From: Mansonella perstans
Lineage: Eukaryota; Nematoda; Chromadorea; Rhabditida; Onchocercidae
Reading direction: 5' to 3'
NCBI GenBank assembly: GCA_037074765.1
Contig: JBAMDO010000086.1
Coordinates: 162,488-226,487, forward strand
DNA length: 64,000 nucleotides
The notes under the pieces were generated by a model, which was given only the letters and a program-made list of their open reading frames with translations, made no database searches and had not been told where the DNA came from. A program made the position numbers and the translations under genes. Of this stretch, positions 1 through 10,889 are shown piece after piece. Numbering within the stretch: the stretch's first letter is position 1; each line of letters starts with the position of its first letter.

Positions 1-658
1 TTCTTTCCGTGGAAATATAATAGGATCTGTTACCTTTCTATATAAACGACTTCATGTGCATATCGATGTATAACTAAGCTAAATATTTTCAACTATTGTT
101 CTTATGGAAATCTTCATTTGAGAAGTTAATAATCTGAACAGTGTTGTGTTTACTGTTAATGTAAACTTTTCCTTATCTGGTAGTTATATTTATGCTGCGT
201 CGTTTTATCAGTAAGTACATGCTAGCAATAATTAAATTACTGGAACTAAATGCAGTTCTGGTTATGTTTTTTATTTGATAGTCTCCCACTAATTGGTCTT
301 TCAATTTAAGAAACAAATTCTTTTATTTTGAGCTTACTTTTTAAGATCTTATTTTCCTTCTCAACAGAACGGAGCGAACGGTATATAGAAATAAGCCGTA
401 AAAACCGTTTCAGCGCAAATAATTGGCAATTCTTGAGCCGATTCTAACAGATGTTCGGAGTTTAAAGCAAATTATAGCTTCATTACCATTGGCTGTAGAC
501 CGTATCCTTGTAGTAAAGAGATGTTTTCTCATTTGATCGTTTATGAATTCCACAGTTGTTAGAAACCGTGATAGGCGGTGGTCTTATTCACTTTCTTTGG
601 AGCAGTTTATTGAAAAACCCAAAGTACTGATGCTTGATATCGTAATGTTCGTTTAAAA
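1..658. other. No gene recognised
   Basis: AT-rich sequence with no long open frame and no exon with good splice borders on either strand. It may hold upstream sequence of the small ORF that follows or the end of a gene lying outside the window. Confidence 0.4.
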
Positions 659-913
659 ATGAGCACATCAAATGCACAGATTGGCCGGATGGCGTTGCTG
701 CATGCACCAGATATAATGGTTCAATTTTGGCTTCGTGTTGGCAGTGGTTATGCTGATAGTGATTGGACAACTGATACTGCTGTTGAAACGTTTGGTTCCG
801 CGGAAGAGGAAAAAATTTTCTTGATGGATTGTGAGATGCTAAACAGATTAATTGAAGAAATTGAAAAAATTATGTCAGTTGTTTGTAAATTAGAGCGTTT
901 ACATTTGAAATAA
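659..913 (+). CDS. Small hypothetical protein (84 aa), single open frame
   Basis: An uninterrupted ATG-to-TAA frame of 84 codons. The predicted protein is acidic, with a Trp-containing N-terminal half and a likely amphipathic helix in the C-terminal half (around EEIEKIMSVVCKLERLHLK), as in small coiled-coil subunits. I see no known domain, no signal peptide and no membrane segment. There is no obvious trans-splice acceptor just before the ATG, so the start could also lie in an unseen upstream exon. An AATAAA-like motif lies about 70 bases after the stop. Base composition and residue mix look more like coding than the flanks. I do not recognise the family; it could be a chance frame. Confidence 0.35.
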   Translation: MSTSNAQIGRMALLHAPDIMVQFWLRVGSGYADSDWTTDTAVETFGSAEEEKIFLMDCEMLNRLIEEIEKIMSVVCKLERLHLK

Positions 914-1247
914 ATTTTATATTGGACTATTGCTGCAGTTTAACTATTATCATTACAGGTCTGCAGATCATTTAACTGCAATAAAACAGCTTGAAAGAAA
1001 AAGAGTATAATGTAATATAGCAAGCAATGCTTTGTGGTTACTGGTCTATCAAGGTAATGCTTTGTATCCGTTATTGAATAATGTCAAACTATTACAGCTT
1101 ATCACATCAGATCATAAAGCTGTGTATGTGGTATTAACAATGTGATAGCAGACTACAGAGAAAATCAGTGAAATGTCGATTTTCATGAATGTTGTTTGGT
1201 ATAGTAAACAACGTTGGAATTTTTAGAGAAATTCTAAATATGGATTA

Positions 1248-1371
1248 AGTGAAATAGTGGACCGACATTTCAAGTCTGAAGATTTCTCGAGTAATAGTTT
1301 TGTGGAATTGACGAGTTATGAGCTTTTGCCTAATAGTTATATATAAACATGGATATTAGTTCTCTTAGAAA
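1248..1371 (+). repeat. Direct repeat, copy 1 (about 124 bp)
   Basis: Nearly identical to 1482-1606; I count only a few mismatches by eye (for example TAGTGGACC against TAGTGAAACC, and TGCCTAAT against TGCTTAAT). Near its end it carries an ATG (1349) that opens a 43-codon frame running through the spacer to a TAA at 1478-1480. Confidence 0.9.
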
Positions 1372-1481
1372 TAATTGCGAAGGTAGTACATTATGCCAGG
1401 GATTTAATGAATTATTAACGAAGCAATGGGAATCACTAAGAGATGTCAAATCACTGCAAACAAAAGTGCTGCGTTTGTAAC

Positions 1482-1606
1482 AGTGAAATAGTGAAACCGA
1501 CATTTCAAGTCTGAAGATTTCTCGAGTAATAGTTTTGTGGAATTGACGAGTTATGAGCTTTTGCTTAATAGTTATGTATAAACATGGATATTAGTTCTCT
1601 TAGAAA
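1482..1606 (+). repeat. Direct repeat, copy 2 (about 125 bp)
   Basis: Second copy of 1248-1371, separated by 110 bases of unique sequence. In this copy the frame opened by the same ATG stops after nine codons. The copy starts two bases after the stop of the frame opened in copy 1. The ends are not TG...CA, so this does not look like an LTR pair. Confidence 0.9.
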
Positions 1607-4600
1607 GGTCTAACAAAATTTGGTTAGAATGTTTTCTTGTTTTTTTTTTTTTTTTTTTCACTTGTACTGATATTTTTATATTTCGCAGAATGCGGAGAGA
1701 GGCGCAGAATATTTAATTACTTCTTGTAACTTACAGATGCTTTTATTCAATTTATGTAAAAACTACAATTGTGTTGGATTCTGAGTATATATTGCAGTTT
1801 TTTTGCACAAGTAATCGTAAGATTTAATTTTCCAGAAATATCGTAATGATCATCTTTTTATGGTAGGTTAAAAGAAATGATAATGACTGAAGTATCTAAA
1901 CAACAGAGATTTTCAAGCAGGGCATCTTGTCATACTGTAAACATAAATTAGTACAGATGTCACCAATGAATAAGGCGTTTGTAATCCGGCTGTTAGCTGC
2001 ATGCATATGTTGGTTTGCATCATTGACTTCTACTCATTTTGCTTCAGTCTTTCATATATAATTATGCTTTAGGCATGCACATTTTAGCCACCTACTGTGA
2101 TCAATACATTCCATATCTGTAATCATGTCAACTGTACATTTCATTATACATCGATTCCGTAAAATAATCGATGACTATTCCCTTATGAATCTGGAGACCT
2201 TCATGCATATTTTGCGTGTATCTGAATACCTGAATGGTATGCCTATCCATTAGCCATCTGGTTAGCTGCTTGCTCTTTTTTAAATCAATAGTTTTACTTG
2301 TAGCAGAGATGTAATAATGAAAAGAGTTAGCTGTCAGCATCACTTTTTGTATGTTGGCCGTGCTGTGAAAGAGTTAGGCTGTCCTATTGATTTGCAAAGA
2401 GGAGGAACAGCACCAGCAACGGCAGTCGGCGGTAGAAGAGTCTAGGCCTGGACAGAATGGTCTAACTGATGTCTAGAAGTAGTGTCTAGGAAGTTCTTTT
2501 CCGTTCCGCTGGTCCGAGTTTCTTCAGGTTTTTATTTCCCTCCTACGCTCACAAGTCTTTTTTCAATAATTAAAGCCTTAGCATATACATACATAGTAGT
2601 TCGTTTAGTAATTCGGACCTATAATACAGCTGAAGCTATATGCTGCATCTATAGCAGTTAAAACCATTTTTTTGATTTATCCCTTCTTGGTTGTTTTTCG
2701 CACCCTCAATATCAGTATCAAAGTAGCCTATATTAACTCTTCCTAAAGCATCAACCCGAATCATTGGATCGCGAATTTAAAAGAGTAAACCATAAAATTT
2801 GAAGATCTCGCTGTTCCAGTACTTTTCTAAAAAGCATAGCTGTCGTCCAGCTAATGTTATCACTGTCATTATTACCATCACCATCATTATTACCAATCTG
2901 TCACTTGCAATTACACTCATCGCTTAAATTATTCTAACATGTTTTAAGCTTCTCTCCCGCGCAGTAGTTGATTCTCTACAAAAAAGGAACATCTAAAATT
3001 TTCTCTTCAGTTATTTCTTTTTTCGAGACAAAGTAATTGTTAAAAGTTTATATTTTTTAGTAATGCATCGGTATATTAGAAGCTTTCCGTATAAGTAAGA
3101 GACCTCATGAAGTGGCGGGCTTCCTTAAGCGGCCTTAAATTATCCTCTTTTTTTTCTTATACCTTGTCATCTTTTTGGCGAATGGAAGTTTTTGGGACGG
3201 TACAAGTGAATCCCTTGAATGATGACTAATTATCAAACAGACTCATAATATAATTAGAATCATTAAGTATGATGCTCTTCTAAAAATTTCCTGAGCGAAG
3301 ATTTTTAGATCCTTTCAGTTTAAATTATTCCACCTCATTTAATAAATTTGATTAAAGTAATTTCTGATTCTTTAGGGTTATGCAGAAGTCATTTGTATCT
3401 GTATGACTTTAAAACCGCTCGAAAGACAATTTTTTATTGAGATAAGTTTTACAATCATTCTTGCATGGAATTTTTGCTGATGTAAATAAATTCGAAGGAC
3501 AGAAAAAGCAGTTTTCATAAATTTCGCAAATTCGTTAAAAACAGTTCTTAACAGTGTTAGCAGTGTTATGGGGAAGCACTAACTAGATATAGAATTCGTA
3601 CCGAACTTCTTGTTTCTGAGTGATTCGTCAAGACTCATGCAGATAGTCTGCCTGTCGTGTTTGTTTCATTGTAAGGACTAAAGATTTTTCGGATCAAGCT
3701 CTAGAATTTCATCGTTCTTACCCGTATAAAAATCATTTTTAAGCGAGCATTTAGTGATTTAATGTAATACTATTATCTTCTGATTACTCACAAGTGTAAA
3801 TGTCAAATATTTATAATTCACTATTTCTATGTTTTATTTCATTTATTTTTAACTTTTTTATAATTAGTCTTATTGACAGAGAGCATCAACGTGTTTTCGC
3901 ATTTGTTATTTCTCAGTATGATTTATCAAGGCGCGCTGAGTAGTGGTTTTATAGTTAGAGAAGTAGGACAGCAAACATTTAAAAAATGAATGATTTGGTA
4001 GAAATCAAGAAAAGTAGGCGAAGTATTGCGCCTCATCTATTTCTATATCTTAGTTTAGATTTACGTGCAGCGGTACTGTAACTTCAAGTGGGTTGCAAGG
4101 AAAGCAAGTGTGTTCTCTTACTTGTTCCAAAACCACTTCTCTTTGTCATGTTTCTATTTCTGAAGTTCGGAAATTCCAATTTTGAAACCTGCGGTATATA
4201 TATTCTCAATAATAGAAATTTCAATGATAATTTTAATAGCAATAACTGGTAATATTGGTAATAATTTGACAATAACCAAGATCAATAGTTAGTTCTCTTT
4301 TCATTACATTTATTAAAATTGTTTTTCTAGTTGAGGCTGGAAAAATATTTCTTGAGCCGGATCTTTGCTCATTTCCGTTTTTTTCTTTTATTTCTCTCCT
4401 TATTTAAATTCGCTTACTTATCCATTAACTTTCTGTTCAATTTCCGGAAATTGGAATAACACAGCACCGGCAGCCAAGCTTCCATCATTTTACATTCATA
4501 AAAATCAAGTTATGTAGAGAGTGCATTATTCATCTGATATTTATGTCTGCTTGGTTCTTGCCTTTGTAGTAACCACCGTCCTGAGTTTGCTTTAAAGTGT

Positions 4601-5978
4601 ATGTCTAGTAACATTTGCTTCCTGAATGAAATTCTCCCCGAGTTGCATGACGTAGGGAAGAATACAGGACAAAGCTTTTATTTTACTTTCTGTGGTAAAT
4701 TATAAATTTCAGAAATGAAAATTGTCAAAGAAACGCTCTCAGATGCTTAATATTTTACTTACTTTTTTCTATCCTTGGGGACGATTATAATGGTCACCAT
4801 GTTTTTTAGTCCTGTCCTACCCAGTTTGTGTAATTCTAAAAGTTGGCAGTGACATACGATGATCATTATAACAGCCCCTCAGTAATATTTTCCATATTTC
4901 TCAGCAACATTTTACTAGATTACTGCAACGAAATACTTTTCGATTGATAGAACAATCTTTTGATCATGATTTAGCAAGACGATAAAAAAGAGTTAGAGAA
5001 CAATGTTATATTGGTTGCATAAAATGCGAAAAAAGTACTTAAAATTGCGGACTTAATTTGCATAAGTTCAATAGTTGGATTCAGAGAAGCATTGAGTCCT
5101 TTCTCGAATTGTCACAGATTATCACATCTTAACGGAATAAATCTTCCATCATCATACCAACAAAACACTCTCGAAAATTTGCATTGATGAATTGAAGTGT
5201 TAATGATGTCACGTTGTGTGGACGTTGGGTTGATAAAAATTTTTCATTGCAGCTTTTGGCAATAGTAAATTAATTTTTCTAGATTTAAGTTCTTGCTGAG
5301 GAACCAAAATCCTAGTTTTATCAGTTTTATTTTTTTTTTTACAAGAACTCAATTTTTATCAGTTCTTTAAAATTTTTTTTTTTAATTTGAATCTCAAGCA
5401 GAGATACTGCCTAATGAAATGACAAGAAGTGCTTTGCTAGTGAAAAATGATCTTAGTCTCAAGCTTTGTTATATGCGATTCAGTCCCATCAGTTTGTTGC
5501 ATGAAATCCCCAATGGTCGGTTTTTCAATGCGTTTCACTTTGCTTTCTGAATTGTATTTTCATTTTAGCATAACAAAATGACAGATTTTATGAACAACAG
5601 TTGAATGAAAAATTAGAAGGAAAGATTATAAAAGCAAGAAAATTATGTTTTGAGCTAACTCAGCAAGTTAAAGACCTAAAATTGTAATAAAAATTTTCAA
5701 AACTAGCAAAAATTGACTCAAGAACCAAAATCTCTTTTTTTTGCAATCAAAAGCAATAAATGATACTAAAGTCCCAACAAAATCAAATTCGGTCATTTAC
5801 TGGTTGAAATGATAACATTATAAGATCCTAGAACAATTCACATTGGTTCGAGGCAAATCGCCATGATAGTGTTGCCTTCAACTGTGTATATTTAATTTTC
5901 CAGAACCTCTATTTTGCTAATGAATTTAATGGTTAATAATCAAAAAATCTTTGGCAAGTATTACTGTATCGTCTAAAT

Positions 5979-6197
5979 TAGTAATTCCTAATCTTGGCAG
6001 AGAACCGCTTTCGTTTTTTAATTTTTAGCAGGGACTACAAGAGTCAAAAAGAATAAATTTCGTTAATCTGAAAACAAACTTTAGTCGAAATTTTTAATGT
6101 ATTAGATAAAAAAGCTCTGCCTGTTTTCTGTTCACTGCGTCGTTGCCTTCGCGGTCCTTATTTTTAGTTCTCGTGGACCACTGGTTGAGAACCGTTG
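5979..6197. mobile_element. hAT-type MITE, 219 bp, with decayed terminal inverted repeats
   Basis: The right end reads, on the minus strand, CAACGGTTCTCAACCAGTGG, a typical hAT terminus of the CAGNGGTTCTCAA class. The left end, TAGTAATTCCTAATCTTGG, matches it with differences that are mostly C/T or A/G transitions. The element is flanked by an imperfect 8-bp duplication, GTCTAAAT on the left and CTCTAAAT on the right, as expected for hAT insertion. There is no coding capacity, so it is non-autonomous. Terminus and duplication are seen in the sequence; the hAT assignment rests on recalled consensus ends. Confidence 0.6.
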
Positions 6198-6807
6198 CTC
6201 TAAATAGTGTGGGATTTCATGTCTGTTCTGAACTGGATGCCGAATCACAGTCTAGACAAACTAGACTCAAAGAGGTCAACATTTCATCATTCTGTTAGTG
6301 CAGGCAGCCGTAACCTTTATTTACCATTGCTTAACCTCCCATAATCATGATTCTTGCCTCACTAAGGAATTCCTTTGTCCCAATACTTCGTAATTACGAC
6401 TTTCGCGCTTTGCATCTAATATATTTGTACTTCCTTCGGTTTAAACAAGATGCAATATTGTACAATACATGCAGCGCTCAGCAGCTATCGCAGATGTAAG
6501 ATAGAGAAAGCATAAGAACGGTATGGTTCGTGGACAGAGAGATACACATGATCCTCTTATTTTTTGGTATAACGTCGTTTCGAGACTGTTTCATTTTCAG
6601 CTCTTCTCATACTTGAATATTACAAATTAATTCAGCCTATTTAATATAGCAGAATTTACAAGCTTCCTTTTCTTCCTTACGACACATCTCAAAGGGCAGT
6701 GCATCTGAAGATCTGAATCAGAATCCGAATACAAGTTATATCGCTTAGCATTAAGTTGTTTTTAGCATCGAGAGAAGTGAATAAAAGAGATCGCATGAAA
6801 GTGTGAA
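6198..6807. other. Upstream region of the receptor gene
   Basis: No coding frame with support. It probably contains the 5' untranslated region and promoter of the receptor gene that starts at 6808, but I cannot place a promoter or trans-splice site with confidence. Confidence 0.35.
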
Positions 6808-9712
6808 ATGCTGGCAATGGTTGATCCGTCAACGCTATCAACGGAAGCACTGGCTCGAGCAGCGGTGATACTTTCTGTCGGTTTACTGTTAATGTTCTCG
6901 GCAGTTGTTTCCATAACGATAACTCTATGCAACGATGCACTCCGTGATGTTATCGGTTATTATATGGTTTGTTAATAGCATTATTTGCTTTTTACAGAAT
7001 TGCTATGTCCGGATTTCCAATCACACTCCAGACTCAGGAATATGGCTTGCTAATGATTGAATGGTCAAGAGTAATTCAAAACTTTTTTAGTCAAAATTAA
7101 TTTTTGTTGAAAGTGGTCTGTATCCATCATTTTTTCGAAGTCTTTGATTTAATAGTTAGATTTTCTATTTAATATATTCACTCTTCTTTCCCTTTATAAT
7201 GTGCCTCATTAACTAAAATTCAAATCTCTAAGTTTATTTCCAAAATTTATTCACAAATATCAAAAACGTAACTTATACGGAATCAAATTTATAAACAAGA
7301 TTTTGCCTACGACATATAACACTTTTATCCTTAATTCACTTGCTCTGTAATCTTCAGAAGTTTTTGCAGGTTTCTCTGTCGGCTGTAGATTTGTTATGTT
7401 CATTGGCAATAATACCTACTAGCATGTATAGTGCTTTAGCACCAGACTGGCAATTTATGGGTGACAATTCGTTTGTTTGTAAATGCTCAGTATATTTAGA
7501 AGTAGTTCTGTTTGCTAGTACTGCCTATACTCTTGCATGGATTGGTATCGACCGATATGCTGCTCTAATGAAACCTCAAAGGTGAGTTGAGTGTTTCTAT
7601 CTTTCGAATTCACTGGTAATGCTATTCAATTTACCTGCTTACGGAAGGCATAATATGAAAAAACTGCTCAAATATGGAGAAACTGTTCTTCGACAGTTGT
7701 ATTTTATAGAAAAAGATTTCGACACCTTTGTACCAGAATTTTCATTTTATTTGCTTTTCTTCACAACTAGATAGACAGATCTATTTATTGCACCATTACA
7801 AAGCTGCAAGCTAGCGGATAATAAATGTAAGACTTTTATAAACAACGTGATGAAAAAACATTGATTTCTGCAGCTTCGGCTTCTGCATTCTTTCAACACT
7901 TTTTTTTACTTCTGCTAGAATTTCAATTTATCTAGAATTTCAGTTTTTTCGGTTTCAAAGGCCTGATATGCTAAATGAATTAGTGGCTGGAGATGTATCT
8001 GCATTTCATGTTTTCACCATGTTCATTGTCTAATCTTTCATTCTGTCCAGGTACGAAGCGGAACAGACCATAACGAGGTGCAAATGTTGGATTGCGTTCA
8101 CATGGAGTAGCACCGTGCTTTTTTCGCTGCCTATTATTGTTGCTCGCATGAAGGTAACATTTTAATACGTACTTTTTGCAGTATCAAACCTGACCATTCC
8201 CTGTATTTCTGTCTGTCTTTGGATTTCATAAATTCTACTGTAAAAAAACCACAGTTTTCGTTCTTTAATTTCAAAGTGCCATGATCACATATTTCATACA
8301 CTGGAATTTTACATTTAATGCTTTCAGGTCTCCTATTATCATGCGGCCGAATTGTGCCTGCTTGACTGGTCAGCAACGACGGCTTATAGTGTAACATTAG
8401 CCTCACTTATCCTAGTACCTTCTACATGCAGCATATTATTTACTTATTGTTCAATTTTCTGGGCTATGCGAAATTCACATGCGGTCAGTCTTTTATTTCA
8501 TCCAACATTCCTTACATTCTTTGGGAATAGTGAGTTCTCGTTGAACCATACAGTTAACCTTTTACTATTAGCCTTACAAACATGGTAGCCTTTTTTTTGT
8601 TTCTTCCGGAATTATGCAATAAAAACTGATTTATTCTCTAATGTAAAATGGCTGAATAAAACACTTCCAGAAATCGGCGTTCGAAAATTTTACATTCTTT
8701 TCTTCCCTCAGTCCTTATGCATGAATACTAAATTATTGAAAGCATATATAATTGTTTGGAAATTATACCATTTCTGCTTCATATTGTTGTTTTCTGAATC
8801 TTTTTTGCTCCAGTAGGTAAGCATGATATCGAAAAACGTCCATATCTCAAATATGAATTTCTAAAAGGTTGCCATGAAACCATAAGTTTCAAGAAACAAT
8901 TTTTCTGATTTATTGATAGAAAAGTATATACGTTATCAGTGCGTGATTGTTGGAAGAACAGTGATCCGGAAAATTTTATCCCAAGATCGACTTCTTCTTT
9001 TAGCATAACCTAAAAACTCCATAATCTATACTTTTCCCGTGGCAGTTACAGTTTCAGTCTTCAATTTTAAGATAGAAATCGTGAAAGTTTTTGGTCATAT
9101 GCTTAGAAAGACACGCAAAAATGTGCTGAAGTTTATTTCTGACATCCTTTACCAAAGCCACTTCTGCCACCAAATGACAATGTTCAAATTAAATTTTATC
9201 CAAAATTGTCATTGAAGAATGTGCAAATATCGTGTGAATATCGTCAATTCACAGTATATTTCCCATTGAAAAATACTCAGTGAAATTCTGTAAGCTGTTC
9301 TTGTCTCTTACTTTTTTGTTGTGAATTCATGCTGAAAACATAAAGGTAATTGCAGCTTGAAGATAATCAACGTTTGTTGCTGGAAACGGACCACAATTTT
9401 GCTCTCTCCTTTTTCGTGCTCGTTGCTTTCATTCTTTCTTGGCTGCCCGTTATCGCGGTTCGTTTTGTCCCGCAGTCGATACTTAGTTCAGCAGATTTAT
9501 CAACAGTGGATTTCGTTTTTGTATGGCTTGCAATCGGTGGATCTTCCTCTAAATTGCTCATTTCATTGTTTATAAATCAGGAATTTCGTGCTGCACTTCG
9601 CCAATGTATTTCTGCTCTTTGTCCATGTTGCTGCTTATCACCATCAGCTGCTCGTCAAAGACGCCGGTTGGAATACAGGAGCCTTTCTGACCGGCGAGCT
9701 CATTCCAGCTAA
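6808..9712 (+). CDS. Rhodopsin-family orphan G protein-coupled receptor, GPR21/GPR52-like
   Basis: Five exons: 6808-6966, 7370-7581, 8051-8153, 8328-8483, 9356-9712; all phases join and give 328 residues. Seven hydrophobic segments are visible: TM1 about 17-41, TM2 from residue 54, TM3 ending in Asp114-Arg115-Tyr116, TM4 about 137-156, TM5 after the loop Cys168, TM6 about 226-246 with Ser-Trp-Leu-Pro, TM7 about 262-283. The third inner loop is very short. The TM7 NPxxY motif is absent, replaced by [12 protein letters not shown], and CWxP reads SWLP. The loop 2 to TM5 pattern (Cys, Tyr, Pro, Phe-Thr-Tyr, Ile-Phe) and TM7 resemble vertebrate GPR21/GPR52, which are orphan class A receptors at the plasma membrane. 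A Cys/Arg-rich tail follows TM7 and may be palmitoylated. No N-glycosylation site is seen in the short N terminus. Ligand unknown. GPCR status is firm; the GPR21/52 link is from memory. Confidence 0.85.
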
Positions 9713-10889
9713 TTTGTTTTGCGAATATTAGGATTCATTAAATAATTCAAAATCTTTCAAATTTTTGAATCTTAACGTCCCTATCTTTTTGTTTTTTTTT
9801 CCTTTGTAAAGGATCTAAGCGATTCTATAAAATTTTTGCAGCGCTGCTGATTTTTCAAAACGAAAAGAGCGGGAGAATATTTGCAAAGAATTTGGGACAC
9901 CCCCAGCATTTTACTAAATTTCCTTCTAGAATTTCTTCTAGCATTCCACCGTTGATCTCGAAAATTCATTTTCTCCCCATCCTAACTGGTCTTCCTAATT
10001 TCAAGTCCCTTCATATTTAAAAATATCTTTCTTTTTTCGCTATGTTTTTGGTTAGAGGGAGGTAAGAAAGTATGAATTTCAAATATCAGAATCTGTAGGA
10101 AAACTCCATATTTCCATGCCTCGAAGCAGCTTTCTTTCGAAGAACTGTCATTACGTATATACATACATTTATTTGTTCTGTGATATTCAAATTTGTTACG
10201 AACAATGATTACTGAAGTTTAAAATTAGCCATTGGACGATTTGCTCATATATTTGCAGCGAAAATCCACTAAGTTTTGTTCCCAATAATTTGCATTATAA
10301 TTGTTGTGTCTTTAATTAACAGCTTTGACTTCTGTAATGATGGCTATTCTGTTGAATGCTTGACTCGCGCACTGCATGTGAAGAAGAGTTTTTAATATAT
10401 TGAACCATTATCATTTACAAGATAGGTATAATTTCAAGTATCAGTTTTCCTCAGATGACAAACGATATTGCTAATGGTATATGATGCACCTATGTTCAGT
10501 ATGGATAGAAAGCGGAGGGGCTTGAACAGTAGATTTTTGTTCGAAACACCCCGGAAAATTCATTAAAACGACCATCTAATCGAATTTAAATCTTCGATAC
10601 CTCATTTCAGGCTAGGGAATGTTTGTACATAAAGTTTACCAGCTTATTTACTCCTTTTATTTATTCGTTGGTTCCTCATCGAAATTCACTTTACATCTCC
10701 ATAATTCTTTATTGTTTAATAGGTTTTTTTAATTGCTTACCTTTGCCACAATAAGTTTTAGTCCTTGGAAAATTTGTTCTCAAGTGAAATATAATAATAA
10801 GATATATGATGTAATTAAATCCTCAATATTTACGACATTATCTTCAAATATCTTGCGAGTGCTTCTACTCTGCTTATATGAGACAATCA
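9713..10889. other. Intergenic, no gene seen
   Basis: Sequence between the receptor stop codon and the decayed retrotransposon. Short frames exist on both strands but lack splice borders or recognisable protein. It should hold the receptor 3' untranslated region. Confidence 0.4.

Larger units (their letters stand above)
914..5978. other. Long gene-poor region
   Basis: Apart from the direct repeat pair listed separately, I see only weak signals. At 2378-2476 a 33-codon frame rich in Gln and Glu follows a possible TTAG acceptor and ends in TAG; it could be a last exon, but nothing upstream joins to it. A T-run lies near 1637-1658. Near 2866-2900 a degenerate ATTACCATC-type simple repeat occurs. 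No long frame on either strand has exon-like borders. Confidence 0.4.

Noticed and set aside
5280..5740. Recurrent GAACCAAAATC motif suggesting terminal repeats
   Set aside because: The two occurrences are in the same orientation and have no matching flanks, so no element can be defined.
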